From assembly GCF_012395835.1 (NCBI RefSeq), contig NZ_JAAZSQ010000002.1, forward strand, positions 153,632-217,631: a stretch of 64,000 nucleotides of DNA. The letters run 5' to 3'. Position numbers and translations under genes: made by a program. Shown here in pieces: positions 10,402 through 20,295 of this stretch (positions within the stretch are counted from its first letter, which is position 1; every line of letters begins with the position of its first letter). The stretch comes from Arthrobacter mobilis (GTDB lineage: Bacteria > Actinomycetota > Actinomycetes > Actinomycetales > Micrococcaceae). The notes below the pieces were generated by a model, which worked only from the letters and a program-made list of their open reading frames with translations, was not told where the DNA came from and ran no database searches.

Positions 10402-11115
10402 ATGCTCACGATTGCAGCCACCGCCCAGGAGGCGGTCGCCGGCGTCCACGACGGCGCCACGGTGCTGATCGGCGGCTTCGGCAATGCTGGCCAGCCGATG
10501 GAACTGATCGACGCGCTGCTCCAGGGCGGCGCCACCGACCTGACAGTGGTCAACAACAACGCCGGCCAGGCTGACGCCGGCCTGGCGCTGCTGATCAAGG
10601 AGCGCCGGGTCAGGAAGATCATCTGCTCGTTTCCGCGCCAGTCCGATTCCTGGCATTTCGACGCCGCCTACCGGGCGGGGGAGATCGAGCTGGAACTGGT
10701 GCCGCAGGGCAACCTGGCCGAGCGCATCCGCGCCGCCGGCGCCGGCATCGGCGGCTTCTTCACGCCCACCGGCTACGGCACCATGCTGGCCGAGGGCAAG
10801 GAGACGCGCGTCATCGACGGCCGCGGCTACGTGCTCGAATCGCCCATCCACGCCGACTTCGCGCTGATCAAGGCGCTGAAGGCGGACAAGGTCGGCAACC
10901 TGGTCTACCGCAAGACCGCCCGCAACTTCGGCCCGATCATGGCCGCGGCCGCCAAGCAGGCCATCGTCCAGGTCTCCGAGATCGTGGAGACCGGCCAGAT
11001 CGATCCGGAAGCGGTCATCACCCCGGGCATCTACGTCGACACCGTCGTCAGGATCGAACCGCCCGCGTCCGGCCCGGCCGCACCCTCCAGTACCGAACAT
11101 GAGGTAAACCAGTGA
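10402..11115 (+). CDS. pcaI: 3-oxoadipate:succinyl-CoA transferase subunit alpha
   Basis: Alpha half of the class I CoA-transferase that activates 3-oxoadipate with CoA from succinyl-CoA. 237 aa, beginning with the DGATVLIGGFGNAGQPMELI nucleotide-loop segment and containing GAGIGGFFTPTGYGT, the family signature. There is a strong ribosome site (taaggaggtccggacc-ATG). It overlaps pcaJ by 4 nt (GTGA), as usual for the two subunits. Confidence 0.95.
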   Translation: MLTIAATAQEAVAGVHDGATVLIGGFGNAGQPMELIDALLQGGATDLTVVNNNAGQADAGLALLIKERRVRKIICSFPRQSDSWHFDAAYRAGEIELELVPQGNLAERIRAAGAGIGGFFTPTGYGTMLAEGKETRVIDGRGYVLESPIHADFALIKALKADKVGNLVYRKTARNFGPIMAAAAKQAIVQVSEIVETGQIDPEAVITPGIYVDTVVRIEPPASGPAAPSSTEHEVNQ

Positions 11116-11753
11116 GCGAGAAACTCAGCCGCGACGCGCTGGCACAGCTTGTCGCCAGGGACATCAAACCCGGATCCTATGTGAACCTGGGCATCGGCCA
11201 GCCCACGCTGGTCTCGAACTACCTGACCCCGGAGCAGGAGGTCACCCTGCATACCGAGAACGGCATGCTGGGCATGGGCCCGGAGGCGCACGGGGACCAG
11301 ATCGACGAGGACCTGATCAACGCCGGCAAGATTCCGGTCACCGAACTTCCCGGCGCCTCCTACTTCCACCACGCCGATTCCTTCGCCATGATGCGCGGCG
11401 GGCACCTGGACGTCTGCGTCCTGGGGGCCTTCCAGGTCTCTGCGACCGGCGACCTGGCCAACTGGCACACCGGGGCCCCTGACGCGATCCCGGCCGTCGG
11501 CGGCGCGATGGACCTGGCCACCGGTGCCAAGGACGTCTACGTGATGATGTCCCTGTTCACCAAGGACGGCAGGAGCAAGCTGGTGCCCGAATGCAGCTAC
11601 CCGCTCACGGGCGTAGGCTGCGTGACCCGCGTTTACACTAATGAGGCGGTGTTCCTGATTTCGTCCGAGGGCGTGCGCGTGCGCGAGACCTTTGGCACCA
11701 CCGTGGAGGAACTGCAGGCGAAGATGGACGTCAAGCTGCTGCCGCCGCTGTAA
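11112..11753 (+). CDS. pcaJ: 3-oxoadipate:succinyl-CoA transferase subunit beta
   Basis: Beta half of the CoA-transferase. 213 aa; the catalytic glutamate that forms the glutamyl-CoA thioester is Glu49 in the LHTENGMLGMGP motif. Also present are YVNLGIGQPTLV and GGHLDVCVLGAFQV, typical of the subunit. The GTG start lies within the pcaI stop. It is followed after 86 nt by pcaR in the same direction. Confidence 0.95.
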   Translation: MSEKLSRDALAQLVARDIKPGSYVNLGIGQPTLVSNYLTPEQEVTLHTENGMLGMGPEAHGDQIDEDLINAGKIPVTELPGASYFHHADSFAMMRGGHLDVCVLGAFQVSATGDLANWHTGAPDAIPAVGGAMDLATGAKDVYVMMSLFTKDGRSKLVPECSYPLTGVGCVTRVYTNEAVFLISSEGVRVRETFGTTVEELQAKMDVKLLPPL

Positions 11754-11839
11754 GGGAGCTGCCAGGGTCCCCGTGCGCGACGCGCGCGGGGCAGGCAGCG
11801 AACGCTGAGCGCGGGCAGCACCGGAAACAGCGGAGGGCG

Positions 11840-12655
11840 ATGACCGAGACGAAACAGCCCGGGGACCAGTTTGTCCAGTCCCTGGCGCGCGGGCTGGCCG
11901 TGATCCGCGCCTTCGACGCGGAGAACGTCAGCATGACCCTCAGCGACGTCTCCCGGCGCACGGGGCTGACCCGCGCCACCGCCCGCCGTTTCCTGCATAC
12001 CCTGGTGGAACTGGGCTACGTCCGGACCGACGGGCGTGTCTTCGAGCTGACGGCCCTGGTCCTGCAGCTGGGCTACTCCTATTTGTCCGGACAAACCCTG
12101 CCCCAGCTGGTGCAGCCGCTGCTGGAGGAACTCTCCGCCCAGCTGCATGAATCCACCTCCGCCTCCATCCTGGACGGGGCGGACATTGTCTACATTGCGC
12201 GCATCCACACCCGCCGCATCATGACGGTGGGCATTACCGTGGGCACACGCTTTCCCGCCTACGCCACCTCGATGGGCCGGGTGCTGCTGGCGGGGCTGCC
12301 CGAGCCGGAGCTGGAACGCTACCTGGCCGCCGCGGATCTGCGGCCGCTGACACCCCGGACCATCGGCACCCCGGACGTGCTGCGGGCCGAGCTGGCCAGG
12401 ATCCGCCGGCAGGGCTACGCCGTGGTCGACCAGGAACTGGAAACCGGCCTGCGCTCGGTGGCGGTGCCCATCCATGCGCCGGACGGAAGCGTGGCTGCGG
12501 CGCTGAACGTGTCCATGCAGGTGCGCTTCGAGGATGCCGGCCGGAACCTGGACGACCTCGCCGCGGAGGTCCTGCCCCAGCTGCAGGCCGCCTCGCGGAA
12601 GGCCACCGACGCCCTGCGGGCCAAGCAGGAGCCGCGGGTCCCGCCGCGCAGCTAG
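11840..12655 (+). CDS. pcaR: Pca regulon regulator, IclR family
   Basis: 271-aa IclR-type regulator. The N-terminal winged HTH (FVQSLARGLAVIRAFDAENVSMTLSDVSRRTGLTRATARRFL, broken here only by line of thought) occupies about residues 11-65. The effector domain carries GRVLLAGLP and ELETGLRSVAVPI. The opening Q-SLARGL-VI-AFD and the YLSGQTLP segment are characteristic of the PcaR/PcaU subgroup that activates pca genes with 3-oxoadipate or protocatechuate. The spacer upstream contains a half-site shared with the operator before pcaF, suggesting autoregulation. Effector identity cannot be read from the sequence. Confidence 0.88.
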   Translation: MTETKQPGDQFVQSLARGLAVIRAFDAENVSMTLSDVSRRTGLTRATARRFLHTLVELGYVRTDGRVFELTALVLQLGYSYLSGQTLPQLVQPLLEELSAQLHESTSASILDGADIVYIARIHTRRIMTVGITVGTRFPAYATSMGRVLLAGLPEPELERYLAAADLRPLTPRTIGTPDVLRAELARIRRQGYAVVDQELETGLRSVAVPIHAPDGSVAAALNVSMQVRFEDAGRNLDDLAAEVLPQLQAASRKATDALRAKQEPRVPPRS

Positions 12656-12680
12656 CACCGAGGGCCCCGCTGCGAGCGAA

Positions 12681-12724
12681 GCGGGCAGTGGGAAGGGGCG
12701 GCGCGCAGGCGGGCAGTGGGAAGG
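12681..12724. repeat. 16-bp direct repeat, period 28
   Basis: gcgggcagtgggaagg occurs at 12681-12696 and again at 12709-12724, separated by 12 nt. It sits between the pcaR hairpin and the rpsL promoter region. No function can be assigned. Confidence 0.85.
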
Positions 12725-12757
12725 CTCGCGGCGGTAGCCGGCCCCCGGGCCCGGGCG

Positions 12758-12787
12758 TGTCATGGCGCGCGGAATCTCTGTTAGACT
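12758..12787 (+). promoter_or_regulatory. Probable promoter of the rpsL-rpsG-fusA operon
   Basis: TAGACT at 12782-12787 fits the actinobacterial TANNNT -10 box. A poor -35 (TGTCAT, 12758-12763) is 18 nt upstream. The same hexamer lies in front of tuf and secY. Transcription from here gives a leader of about 230 nt. Confidence 0.45.
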
Positions 12788-13024
12788 TGATACCGATTGT
12801 TTTGTGTGGCAGTGGATGAAGGCCGTTTCCCGGATCCCGGGGGACGGGGCCTGTTTCCGGTCCGCGGGGTACGTGCGCGGAGAATGCCACACTTTTGCAC
12901 GCCTACGGTCGCTTCATTTCCGCAGGGAGTGCGAAGACGACCGAAAGTGCCAGCCCCCGGGACCGTGCCCATGCGGCAGGGAACCGGGCGGCGGGCAAAG
13001 TCCAACTTAACGGAGAACACGAAA

Positions 13025-13399
13025 GTGCCTACGATTCAGCAGCTGGTCCGCAAGGGCCGGACTCCTAAGGTCTCCAAGACCAAGGCTCCCGCGCTTAAGG
13101 GCAGCCCCATGAAGCGCGGCGTCTGCACCCGCGTCTACACCACCACCCCGAAGAAGCCGAACTCCGCGCTGCGCAAGGTCGCCCGTGTCCGCCTCGCCGG
13201 CGGCATCGAAGTGACCGCCTACATCCCCGGCGTCGGCCACAACCTGCAGGAACACTCCATCGTGCTGGTGCGCGGCGGTCGTGTGAAGGACCTGCCGGGT
13301 GTGCGCTACAAGATCGTGCGCGGCGCCCTCGACACCCAGGGCGTGAAGAACCGCCAGCAGGCCCGCTCCCGCTACGGCGCGAAGAAGGAGAAGAAGTAA
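13025..13399 (+). CDS. rpsL: 30S ribosomal protein S12
   Basis: Small-subunit protein at the decoding centre, important for accuracy. 124 aa, normal length. The streptomycin-binding segments [19 protein letters not shown] and [12 protein letters not shown] keep the wild-type lysines, so no classical resistance substitution is present. The GTG start follows taacggagaacacgaaa. The stop overlaps the rpsG start by 1 nt. Confidence 0.98.
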   Translation: MPTIQQLVRKGRTPKVSKTKAPALKGSPMKRGVCTRVYTTTPKKPNSALRKVARVRLAGGIEVTAYIPGVGHNLQEHSIVLVRGGRVKDLPGVRYKIVRGALDTQGVKNRQQARSRYGAKKEKK

Positions 13400-13869
13400 T
13401 GCCCCGCAAGGGTCCGGCCCCCAAGCGGCCGCTCGTCGTTGATCCGGTCTACGGATCCCCGCTGGTTACCCAGCTCATCAACAAGGTTCTGGTCGACGGT
13501 AAGAAGTCCACCGCGGAGCGCATCGTTTACGGTGCCCTGGAAGGTGCGCGCTCGAAGACCGGAGGCGATCCCGTTGCGGCCCTGAAGAAGGCCATGGACA
13601 ACGTGCGCCCCACCCTTGAGGTCCGCTCCCGCCGCGTCGGTGGCGCAACCTACCAGGTTCCGGTCGAGGTCAAGCCGGGTCGTGCCACGGCCCTGGCCCT
13701 GCGCTGGCTGGTGGGTTACTCCAAGGCCCGCCGCGAGAAGACCATGACCGAGCGCCTGATGAACGAGATTCTGGATGCCTCGAACGGTCTCGGTGCCGCT
13801 GTGAAGCGCCGCGAAGACACCCACAAGATGGCCGAGTCCAACAAGGCCTTCGCCCACTACCGCTGGTAA
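13399..13869 (+). CDS. rpsG: 30S ribosomal protein S7
   Basis: Primary 16S rRNA binder that nucleates the 30S head. 156 aa, standard length, with [20 protein letters not shown] at the start and the conserved [11 protein letters not shown] and [10 protein letters not shown] segments. It starts in the rpsL stop (taATG). A GC-rich hairpin separates it from fusA. Confidence 0.98.
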   Translation: MPRKGPAPKRPLVVDPVYGSPLVTQLINKVLVDGKKSTAERIVYGALEGARSKTGGDPVAALKKAMDNVRPTLEVRSRRVGGATYQVPVEVKPGRATALALRWLVGYSKARREKTMTERLMNEILDASNGLGAAVKRREDTHKMAESNKAFAHYRW

Positions 13870-13881
13870 CAGAGCGCAGTT

Positions 13882-13917
13882 GACGGCGGCGGGCCCGCAA
13901 CCCGGGCCCGCGCCGTC
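13882..13917 (+). other. Hairpin between rpsG and fusA
   Basis: Arms gacggcggcgggcccg (13882-13897) and cgggcccgcgccgtc (13903-13917) pair over 15 bp with one bulged G. There is no T-run. Possible partial terminator or processing/regulatory structure inside the str operon. Confidence 0.5.
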
Positions 13918-13946
13918 CGTGCGGCTCACCTATAAAGGGAGACACT

Positions 13947-16049
13947 GTGGCACTCGACGTGCTTACCGACCTGAAAAAGGTCCGCAATATCGGCATCATG
14001 GCCCACATCGATGCCGGCAAGACCACCACTACTGAGCGCATCCTCTTCTACACCGGTGTTAACCACAAGATCGGTGAGACGCACGACGGCGCCTCCACCA
14101 TGGACTGGATGGCCCAGGAGCAGGAACGCGGCATCACCATCACCTCCGCCGCGACCACCTGCTACTGGAACAACAACCAGATCAACATCATCGACACCCC
14201 GGGCCACGTGGACTTCACCGTCGAGGTGGAGCGTTCGCTGCGCGTCCTCGACGGCGCCGTGGCGGTGTTCGACGGTAAGGAAGGCGTCGAGCCGCAGTCC
14301 GAGACCGTGTGGCGCCAGGCCGACAAGTACAACGTCCCGCGCATCTGCTTCGTCAACAAGATGGACAAGCTGGGTGCGGACTTCTACTTCACCGTCGACA
14401 CCATCATCAACCGCCTCGGTGCCAAGCCGCTGGTCATGCAGCTGCCGATCGGCGCCGAGAACGACTTCGAGGGCGTTGTCGACCTGCTGACCATGAAGGC
14501 CCTGACCTGGCGCGGCGAGACCAAGATGGGCGCCGAGTACGAGGTCGAGGAGATCCCGGCTGACCTGCAGGAGAAGGCCGAGGAATACCGCGCCCAGCTG
14601 GTCGAGGCCGTGGCCGAGTCCTCCGAGGAACTCATGGAGAAGTACCTCGAGGGCGAAGAGCTGAGCATCGACGAGCTCAAGGCCGGCATCCGCAAGCTGA
14701 CCGTGAACTCCGAGATCTACCCGGTCTTCTGCGGTTCGGCGTTCAAGAACAAGGGTGTCCAGCCGATGCTGGACGCGGTCATCGACTACCTGCCCAGCCC
14801 GCTGGACGTGCCCAACGTCAAGGGCCACGACGTGCGCGACGAGGAGATCATCCTCGAGCGCCCGGCTGACGCAGACGCCCCGTTCTCGGCGCTGGCCTTC
14901 AAGGTGGTCACCCACCCGTTCTTCGGCAAGCTGACCTACATCCGCGTCTACTCCGGCAAGGCCTCCTCCGGCGCCCAGGTGATCAACTCCACCAAGGGCA
15001 AGAAGGAGCGCATCGGCAAGCTGTTCCAGATGCACGCCAACAAGGAGAACCCGGTGGACGAGATCACCACCGGCCACATCTACGCGGCGATCGGCCTGAA
15101 GGACACCACCACCGGCGACACGTTGTGCGATCCGGCCAACCCGATCGTGCTCGAGTCCATGACCTTCCCGGAGCCGGTGATCTCGGTTGCCATCGAGCCG
15201 AAGACCAAGGGTGACCAGGAGAAGCTCTCCACCGCCATCCAGAAGCTCTCCGAAGAGGACCCGACCTTCCAGGTCTCCCTCAACGAAGAGACCGGTCAGA
15301 CCGTCATCGCCGGCATGGGCGAGCTGCACCTGGACATCCTGGTGGACCGCATGCGCCGCGAATTCAAGGTCGAGGCCAACGTGGGCAAGCCCCAGGTCGC
15401 CTACCGCGAGACGATCAAGCGTGCCGTCGAGAAGGTCGACTACACCCACAAGAAGCAGACCGGTGGTTCCGGCCAGTTCGCCAAGGTGCAGGTGACCTTC
15501 GAGCCGCTGGACACCTCCGAGGGCACCTTCTACGAGTTCGAGAACAAGGTCACCGGCGGCCGCATCCCGCGCGAGTACATCCCCTCCGTGGATGCGGGCA
15601 TCCAGGACGCCATGCAGCTCGGTGTCCTCGCCGGCTACCCGCTGGTGGGCGTCAAGGCAAGCCTGCTCGACGGCGCCTACCACGACGTCGACTCCTCCGA
15701 AATGGCGTTCAAGATCGCCGGTTCCCAGGTCCTCAAGGAAGGCGTCAAGCGCGCCAACCCGGTCCTGCTCGAGCCGCTGATGGCCGTCGAGGTGCGTACC
15801 CCCGAGGAGTACATGGGCGACGTCATCGGCGACCTGAACTCCCGCCGCGGCATGATCCAGTCCATGGAAGATGCCTCCGGCGTCAAGGTGGTGCGTGCCA
15901 ACGTGCCGCTGTCCGAGATGTTCGGCTACATCGGTGACCTGCGGTCTAAGACCCAGGGCCGCGCGGTCTACTCGATGCAGTTCGACAGCTACGCCGAGGT
16001 CCCGAAGGCTGTTGCCGACGAGATCATCCAGAAGACGCGCGGCGAGTAA
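13947..16049 (+). CDS. fusA: Elongation factor G
   Basis: Translocation GTPase of the ribosome; also works with RRF in recycling. 700 aa, full length. G1 [11 protein letters not shown]2/G3 region [10 protein letters not shown] and DTPGHVDF, and G4 NKMDKLGAD are intact. The GTG at 13947 follows ataaagggagacact. Only one fusA copy is seen in the window, so it is the housekeeping form. Confidence 0.98.
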   Translation: MALDVLTDLKKVRNIGIMAHIDAGKTTTTERILFYTGVNHKIGETHDGASTMDWMAQEQERGITITSAATTCYWNNNQINIIDTPGHVDFTVEVERSLRVLDGAVAVFDGKEGVEPQSETVWRQADKYNVPRICFVNKMDKLGADFYFTVDTIINRLGAKPLVMQLPIGAENDFEGVVDLLTMKALTWRGETKMGAEYEVEEIPADLQEKAEEYRAQLVEAVAESSEELMEKYLEGEELSIDELKAGIRKLTVNSEIYPVFCGSAFKNKGVQPMLDAVIDYLPSPLDVPNVKGHDVRDEEIILERPADADAPFSALAFKVVTHPFFGKLTYIRVYSGKASSGAQVINSTKGKKERIGKLFQMHANKENPVDEITTGHIYAAIGLKDTTTGDTLCDPANPIVLESMTFPEPVISVAIEPKTKGDQEKLSTAIQKLSEEDPTFQVSLNEETGQTVIAGMGELHLDILVDRMRREFKVEANVGKPQVAYRETIKRAVEKVDYTHKKQTGGSGQFAKVQVTFEPLDTSEGTFYEFENKVTGGRIPREYIPSVDAGIQDAMQLGVLAGYPLVGVKASLLDGAYHDVDSSEMAFKIAGSQVLKEGVKRANPVLLEPLMAVEVRTPEEYMGDVIGDLNSRRGMIQSMEDASGVKVVRANVPLSEMFGYIGDLRSKTQGRAVYSMQFDSYAEVPKAVADEIIQKTRGE

Positions 16050-16057
16050 GCCGCCGT

Positions 16058-16138
16058 TGCCCGCCCGGTGATGAGCCGGGCGGGCAGTCACCGCAGGTGG
16101 CTGGATGTGCCGGCCCCGGGGCATCCGGCCACCTGCGG
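16058..16138 (+). other. Two strong consecutive hairpins between fusA and tuf
   Basis: First: tgcccgcccgg (16058-16068) pairs with ccgggcgggca (16076-16086), 11 bp. Second: ccgcaggtggctggatg (16091-16107) pairs with catccggccacctgcgg (16122-16138), 17 bp with one G-U. Neither has a T-run. Position after the fusA stop and before a tuf promoter suggests attenuation of read-through into tuf. Confidence 0.65.
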
Positions 16139-16208
16139 CCCCAGGCCGAAGGCATCGCAACCGGTGCCGGTCGATGCCTGTAATTTCACCAAATATCAAA
16201 GCCCGACG

Positions 16209-16214
16209 TAGACT
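16209..16214 (+). promoter_or_regulatory. Probable internal promoter of tuf (-10 box)
   Basis: TAGACT, the same hexamer as before rpsL and secY, lies about 70 nt upstream of tuf in an AT-richer pocket (tttcaccaaatatcaaa) that could hold a weak -35. A separate promoter would explain the higher cellular demand for EF-Tu than for EF-G. Confidence 0.5.
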
Positions 16215-16283
16215 TGTTCAAGTTTCGGTAGCGAAAAGCGTTGCCGGAGAGCAATTCTTCTCAAGACGTTCTAGGAGGAACCA

Positions 16284-17474
<1,191 letters not shown>

Positions 17475-17500
17475 CACCGGTCCCGGATACCCGGACAACA

Positions 17501-17532
17501 CGGAACCCCGCTGCTGCTGCAGCGGGGTTCCG
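17501..17532 (+). terminator. Terminator after tuf
   Basis: Perfect 14-bp stem cggaaccccgctgc (17501-17514) / gcagcggggttccg (17519-17532), tetraloop tgct, followed by cgtttaat. It ends the str transcription unit. Confidence 0.9.
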
Positions 17533-17588
17533 CGTTTAATCCGGCTTTGATCCGCACGGGCCGGCCGGTGCCCCGAACGGGACGGGGT

Positions 17589-17972
17589 TCAGGTGAGGTT
17601 CTGGTGGAGGCAGAGGATGTTGCCCTCGGTATCCGTGAACCAAGCGCACTTCTGGTGTTCGCTGGTGGCCACGTGGTCCACCGTCTTCAGGCCCGGCAGG
17701 TCGTAGTCCTCGAACCTGATTCCGCGCTCCTCCAGCGTCTTCATCTCGCTGGCCAGATCGTCCACCTCGAAGCTGACCGAGGTGTGGTCGGAGGTGTCGG
17801 CGTTTGGCTTGACCATCAGTTCGATCGCCGAACCGCCGCCGCTGGAGAACATCGCGGTGCCCTCCTCCGGGGCTGCCACGGGCTGCAGGCCCAGGCGGTT
17901 TCCGTAGAAGTCGCGCGCACGGTCCATGTCTTTCACGGGCAGGACCGTCGTCATTTTCGTTGTGCTCAGCAT
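17589..17972 (-). CDS. VOC-family (glyoxalase/bleomycin-resistance fold) protein
   Basis: 127-aa single-domain VOC protein. TTVLPVKDMDRARDFYGNRLGL is the usual first beta-alpha unit of the fold, and HTSVSFEVDDL plus CAWFTDTEGNILCLHQ are the usual second half. Substrate and metal dependence cannot be told; paralogues range from lyases to drug-binding proteins. ATG at 17972 is chosen over ATG at 17981 because the aaaggag motif sits 9 nt before the former and directly abuts the latter. It is transcribed towards tuf, convergent with it across the tuf terminator. Confidence 0.85.
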   Translation of the reverse strand: MLSTTKMTTVLPVKDMDRARDFYGNRLGLQPVAAPEEGTAMFSSGGGSAIELMVKPNADTSDHTSVSFEVDDLASEMKTLEERGIRFEDYDLPGLKTVDHVATSEHQKCAWFTDTEGNILCLHQNLT

Positions 17973-18097
17973 GGTGCCCATCTCCTTTGAACCGAGACCG
18001 ACGGATACTTCCAGAATAATCCCGCCGCTTCCGGCCGGAGCCCTCCCCGCCGGGGAAAAACAGGGCCGGCAGGCGGGAAACCGCGCCGTCCTCCGGT

Positions 18098-18103
18098 AGC
18101 ATC
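18098..18103 (+). promoter_or_regulatory. Leaderless promoter (-10) of the 46-aa ORF
   Basis: TAGCAT is followed by cggctcc (7 nt) and then the ATG at 18110. That is the spacing at which transcription starts on the A of ATG, giving a leaderless mRNA, a frequent arrangement in actinobacteria. No Shine-Dalgarno is present. Confidence 0.5.
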
Positions 18104-18109
18104 GGCTCC

Positions 18110-18250
18110 ATGGAATGGGTCGTCTTCTGGGTTCTCGCCGGCACCGTGGCTGCGGCGGCCTCCGGCGTGCTGTGGGCCCGGCGCTACTTCCGCCACGAGA
18201 TCGAGCGGGCCCGCCGGATCCGGCGGGCCAACCGCCACGGCCGGCAGTAG
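18110..18250 (+). CDS. Small membrane protein, 46 aa, unknown function
   Basis: Unrecognised. One hydrophobic helix (WVVFWVLAGTVAAAASGVLW, residues about 3-22) is followed by a strongly basic cytoplasmic-type tail (ARRYFRHEIERARRIRRANR). Support for its being real: an ATG placed at leaderless distance from TAGCAT, a hydrophobic-then-basic composition unlike random GC-rich sequence, and a stop that fits neatly 3 nt before the end of the convergent beta-glucosidase gene. Too short for homology to be judged by eye. Confidence 0.6.
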   Translation: MEWVVFWVLAGTVAAAASGVLWARRYFRHEIERARRIRRANRHGRQ

Positions 18251-18253
18251 CTC

Positions 18254-19720
18254 CTACAGCCGGGCCCGGGCCCGGTCCCGGTGCGAGGCCAGCTGCTGCA
18301 GCCACTTGTAGGAGGCCTTGGGGATGCGCCGCTGGGTGGCGAAGTCCACGTAGACCAGGCCGAAGCGCTGGCTGTAGCCGGCAGCCCATTCGAAGTTGTC
18401 CATCAGCGTCCAGACGTAGTAGCCGCGCAGATCGATGGCCTCGGCCGGCCCGCCTGGCGCCGTGGCCTCCAGCGCCGCATTGATGTGGTCGGCCAGATAC
18501 TCCGTCCGCTTCACGTCGGCCACCTCCGGTTCGCCGGTCAGTGCGTCCTCGACGACGACGTCGGTGAAGCTGGCCCCGCCTTCGGTGATGTAGACCGGGG
18601 GCATCCCGGGATAACGCCGGGCCATCTCGGTCAGCGCCACCCCCAGGTACTGCGGGGCCACGGGCCAGCCGAAGCCGGTCCGCTCGTAGCCGGGCCAGCC
18701 GGTGAGGTGGAACGGCATATCCTGCACGTCCTGGACGAACTGCTCGGGCACGCCCTCGGGCTTGGCGTGCGGGCCGGTCAGCGGCCCGGGCCCCGGGGCG
18801 ATCCGGGAGGGGAAGTAGTAGTTCAGGCCGTAGAAGTCCAGCGGCTGGTGCATCAGGGCGATGTCCTCCTCCGGCACCGTGTGGAAGTAGGCCAGGAAGG
18901 GCGTCAGCAGCGGATTGAACCGCGGGTAGCTGCCCAGCAGCACCGGGTCCGCGAACATGCCGTTGAAGAGGATGTCGTACAGCTGCACCATCAGTTCGTT
19001 GCCGAACCCCTCCGTGGCCGGGACCACCGGGGAGTAGACGTTGGTGATGCCCACCTCGCCCCGGACGCTGGCCGTGCGCAGGGCCTCGACGCTCAGCCCG
19101 TGGCCGAGCAGCAGGTGGTGCGCGGCCGGCAGGGAGTCGAACAGGTGCGGCACTCCAGGGGCGTGCAGCCCGAGGGCGTAGCCGTTGAGCGTCACGGTGG
19201 CCGGCTCGTTGATCGTCACCCAGCGGTCGACGCGGTCGCCGAAGGCATCTGCTGCCAGGGCGGCGAACTCGGCCAGCCGGTAGGCCGTCTCCCGGTTCAG
19301 CCAGCCGCCTTCCTGCTCCAGCGGCAGGGGAGTGTCCCAGTGGTAGATGGTGCACATGGGGGAGATGCCCCGCTCCAGCAGCCGGTCCAGCAGCCGGTCG
19401 TAAAAGTCCACGCCCTTGCGGTTCACCGGCCCCCGGCCGTCCGGCTGGATCCGCGGCCAGGACAGGGAGAACCGGTAGGAGTCGGCCCCGAGGGCGTGGA
19501 TGAGTTCCACGTCCTCGGGCATGCGGTGGTAGTGGTCACAGGCAATGTCCGCGTCCGTGCCATCGACGATCCGCCCCGGCAGGTGGGTGAAGGCGTCCCA
19601 GCCTGAAGGACCGCGGCCGTCCTCGGCCACCGCCCCTTCGATCTGGAAGGCGGCTGTGGCCACGCCCAGCATGAAGTGTGCAGGCAGTTTCGCGGCGAGG
19701 CTTTCGGCGGCGATGGCCAT
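18254..19720 (-). CDS. GH1 family beta-glucosidase
   Basis: Retaining beta-glycosidase of family GH1, probably intracellular since no signal peptide is seen. 488 aa, normal for the family. Catalytic acid/base Glu172 in WVTINEP, nucleophile Glu380 in VYITEGGA; the N-terminal FMLGVATAAFQIEGA and the C-terminal WTLMDNFEWAAGYSQRFGLVYVD blocks are hallmark GH1. ATG at 19720 has gaaggag 6 nt upstream. It likely hydrolyses cello-oligosaccharides or plant beta-glucosides; true substrate unknown. It stands alone, without an ABC transporter or regulator gene beside it. Confidence 0.93.
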   Translation of the reverse strand: MAIAAESLAAKLPAHFMLGVATAAFQIEGAVAEDGRGPSGWDAFTHLPGRIVDGTDADIACDHYHRMPEDVELIHALGADSYRFSLSWPRIQPDGRGPVNRKGVDFYDRLLDRLLERGISPMCTIYHWDTPLPLEQEGGWLNRETAYRLAEFAALAADAFGDRVDRWVTINEPATVTLNGYALGLHAPGVPHLFDSLPAAHHLLLGHGLSVEALRTASVRGEVGITNVYSPVVPATEGFGNELMVQLYDILFNGMFADPVLLGSYPRFNPLLTPFLAYFHTVPEEDIALMHQPLDFYGLNYYFPSRIAPGPGPLTGPHAKPEGVPEQFVQDVQDMPFHLTGWPGYERTGFGWPVAPQYLGVALTEMARRYPGMPPVYITEGGASFTDVVVEDALTGEPEVADVKRTEYLADHINAALEATAPGGPAEAIDLRGYYVWTLMDNFEWAAGYSQRFGLVYVDFATQRRIPKASYKWLQQLASHRDRARARL

Positions 19721-20295
19721 GGACGGCTCCTTCACTCGGCGGTAGGCTTCACGGCGGGCCGTAGCTCGTAGCATCTCACCTGAGCCTGCCCGCCGTAACC
19801 CCCGTACCCTGACGGCGGCGGTCCCAAACCGGGCCGCGCCCGAAAACCGCCGTTGCGGTAGCGGTGGGACCGGAGCGGGCGCAGGGGAGCGAAGTCTAGC
19901 GCCCCGGGCGCGCGCAGGCGGGGACATCGGCCCGATTCGCGTTTCGCACCGATATCTGGCACACTGGATGACGTTGTTCAAGCGCTTTTGCGTGTCTTCA
20001 GGCGAGGTTGCGTCCCGCCCGGGATAATGCCCGGGGTCAGGGTCGGGCCCGAAGAAGGCGGCTCAAGCCCAAATATAACCCACCCCAATCATGTTGGGCG
20101 GAGTCTGCGGAATCTTCGCGACACGCCCGAGCGCGGGGGTCGGAGCCTCGGCAGGGTGAGGAACCCGGAATCGTCCGGATTCAGTCTGTTGGAGGGGCGC
20201 CAGGTCCAGGCACTGCCGGTCATCGAGCCGGAACGGGACGCGGGGCGCATGCCAGAAATAAACAGAGCAGCACTGAGAAAGAGAGCGGAGACGCC
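19721..20295. other. 575-bp divergent spacer, beta-glucosidase to rpsJ
   Basis: Holds the promoters of both the beta-glucosidase gene (leftward; candidate -10 TAGACT on the minus strand at 19893-19898) and the S10 operon (rightward; gataat near 20020 is a possible -10). An 8-bp palindrome AAGCGCTT at 19980-19987 has the central CG typical of LacI-family sites. The last 270 nt before rpsJ form a long leader with no convincing ORF. Fine promoter assignment is not possible by eye. Confidence 0.55.

Larger units (their letters stand above)
12656..13024. other. 369-bp spacer, pcaR to rpsL
   Basis: Contains a small hairpin after pcaR (cccgct 12666-12671 / agcggg 12680-12685), a 16-bp direct repeat (12681-12696 and 12709-12724), a -10-like TAGACT at 12782-12787, and then a long GC-rich leader of about 230 nt to the rpsL GTG. 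No supported protein-coding gene was seen in it. Confidence 0.7.

Noticed and set aside
13926-16199. 757-residue minus-strand open frame opposite fusA
   Set aside because: Shadow; repeats of LxDH and GxH types simply mirror fusA codons.
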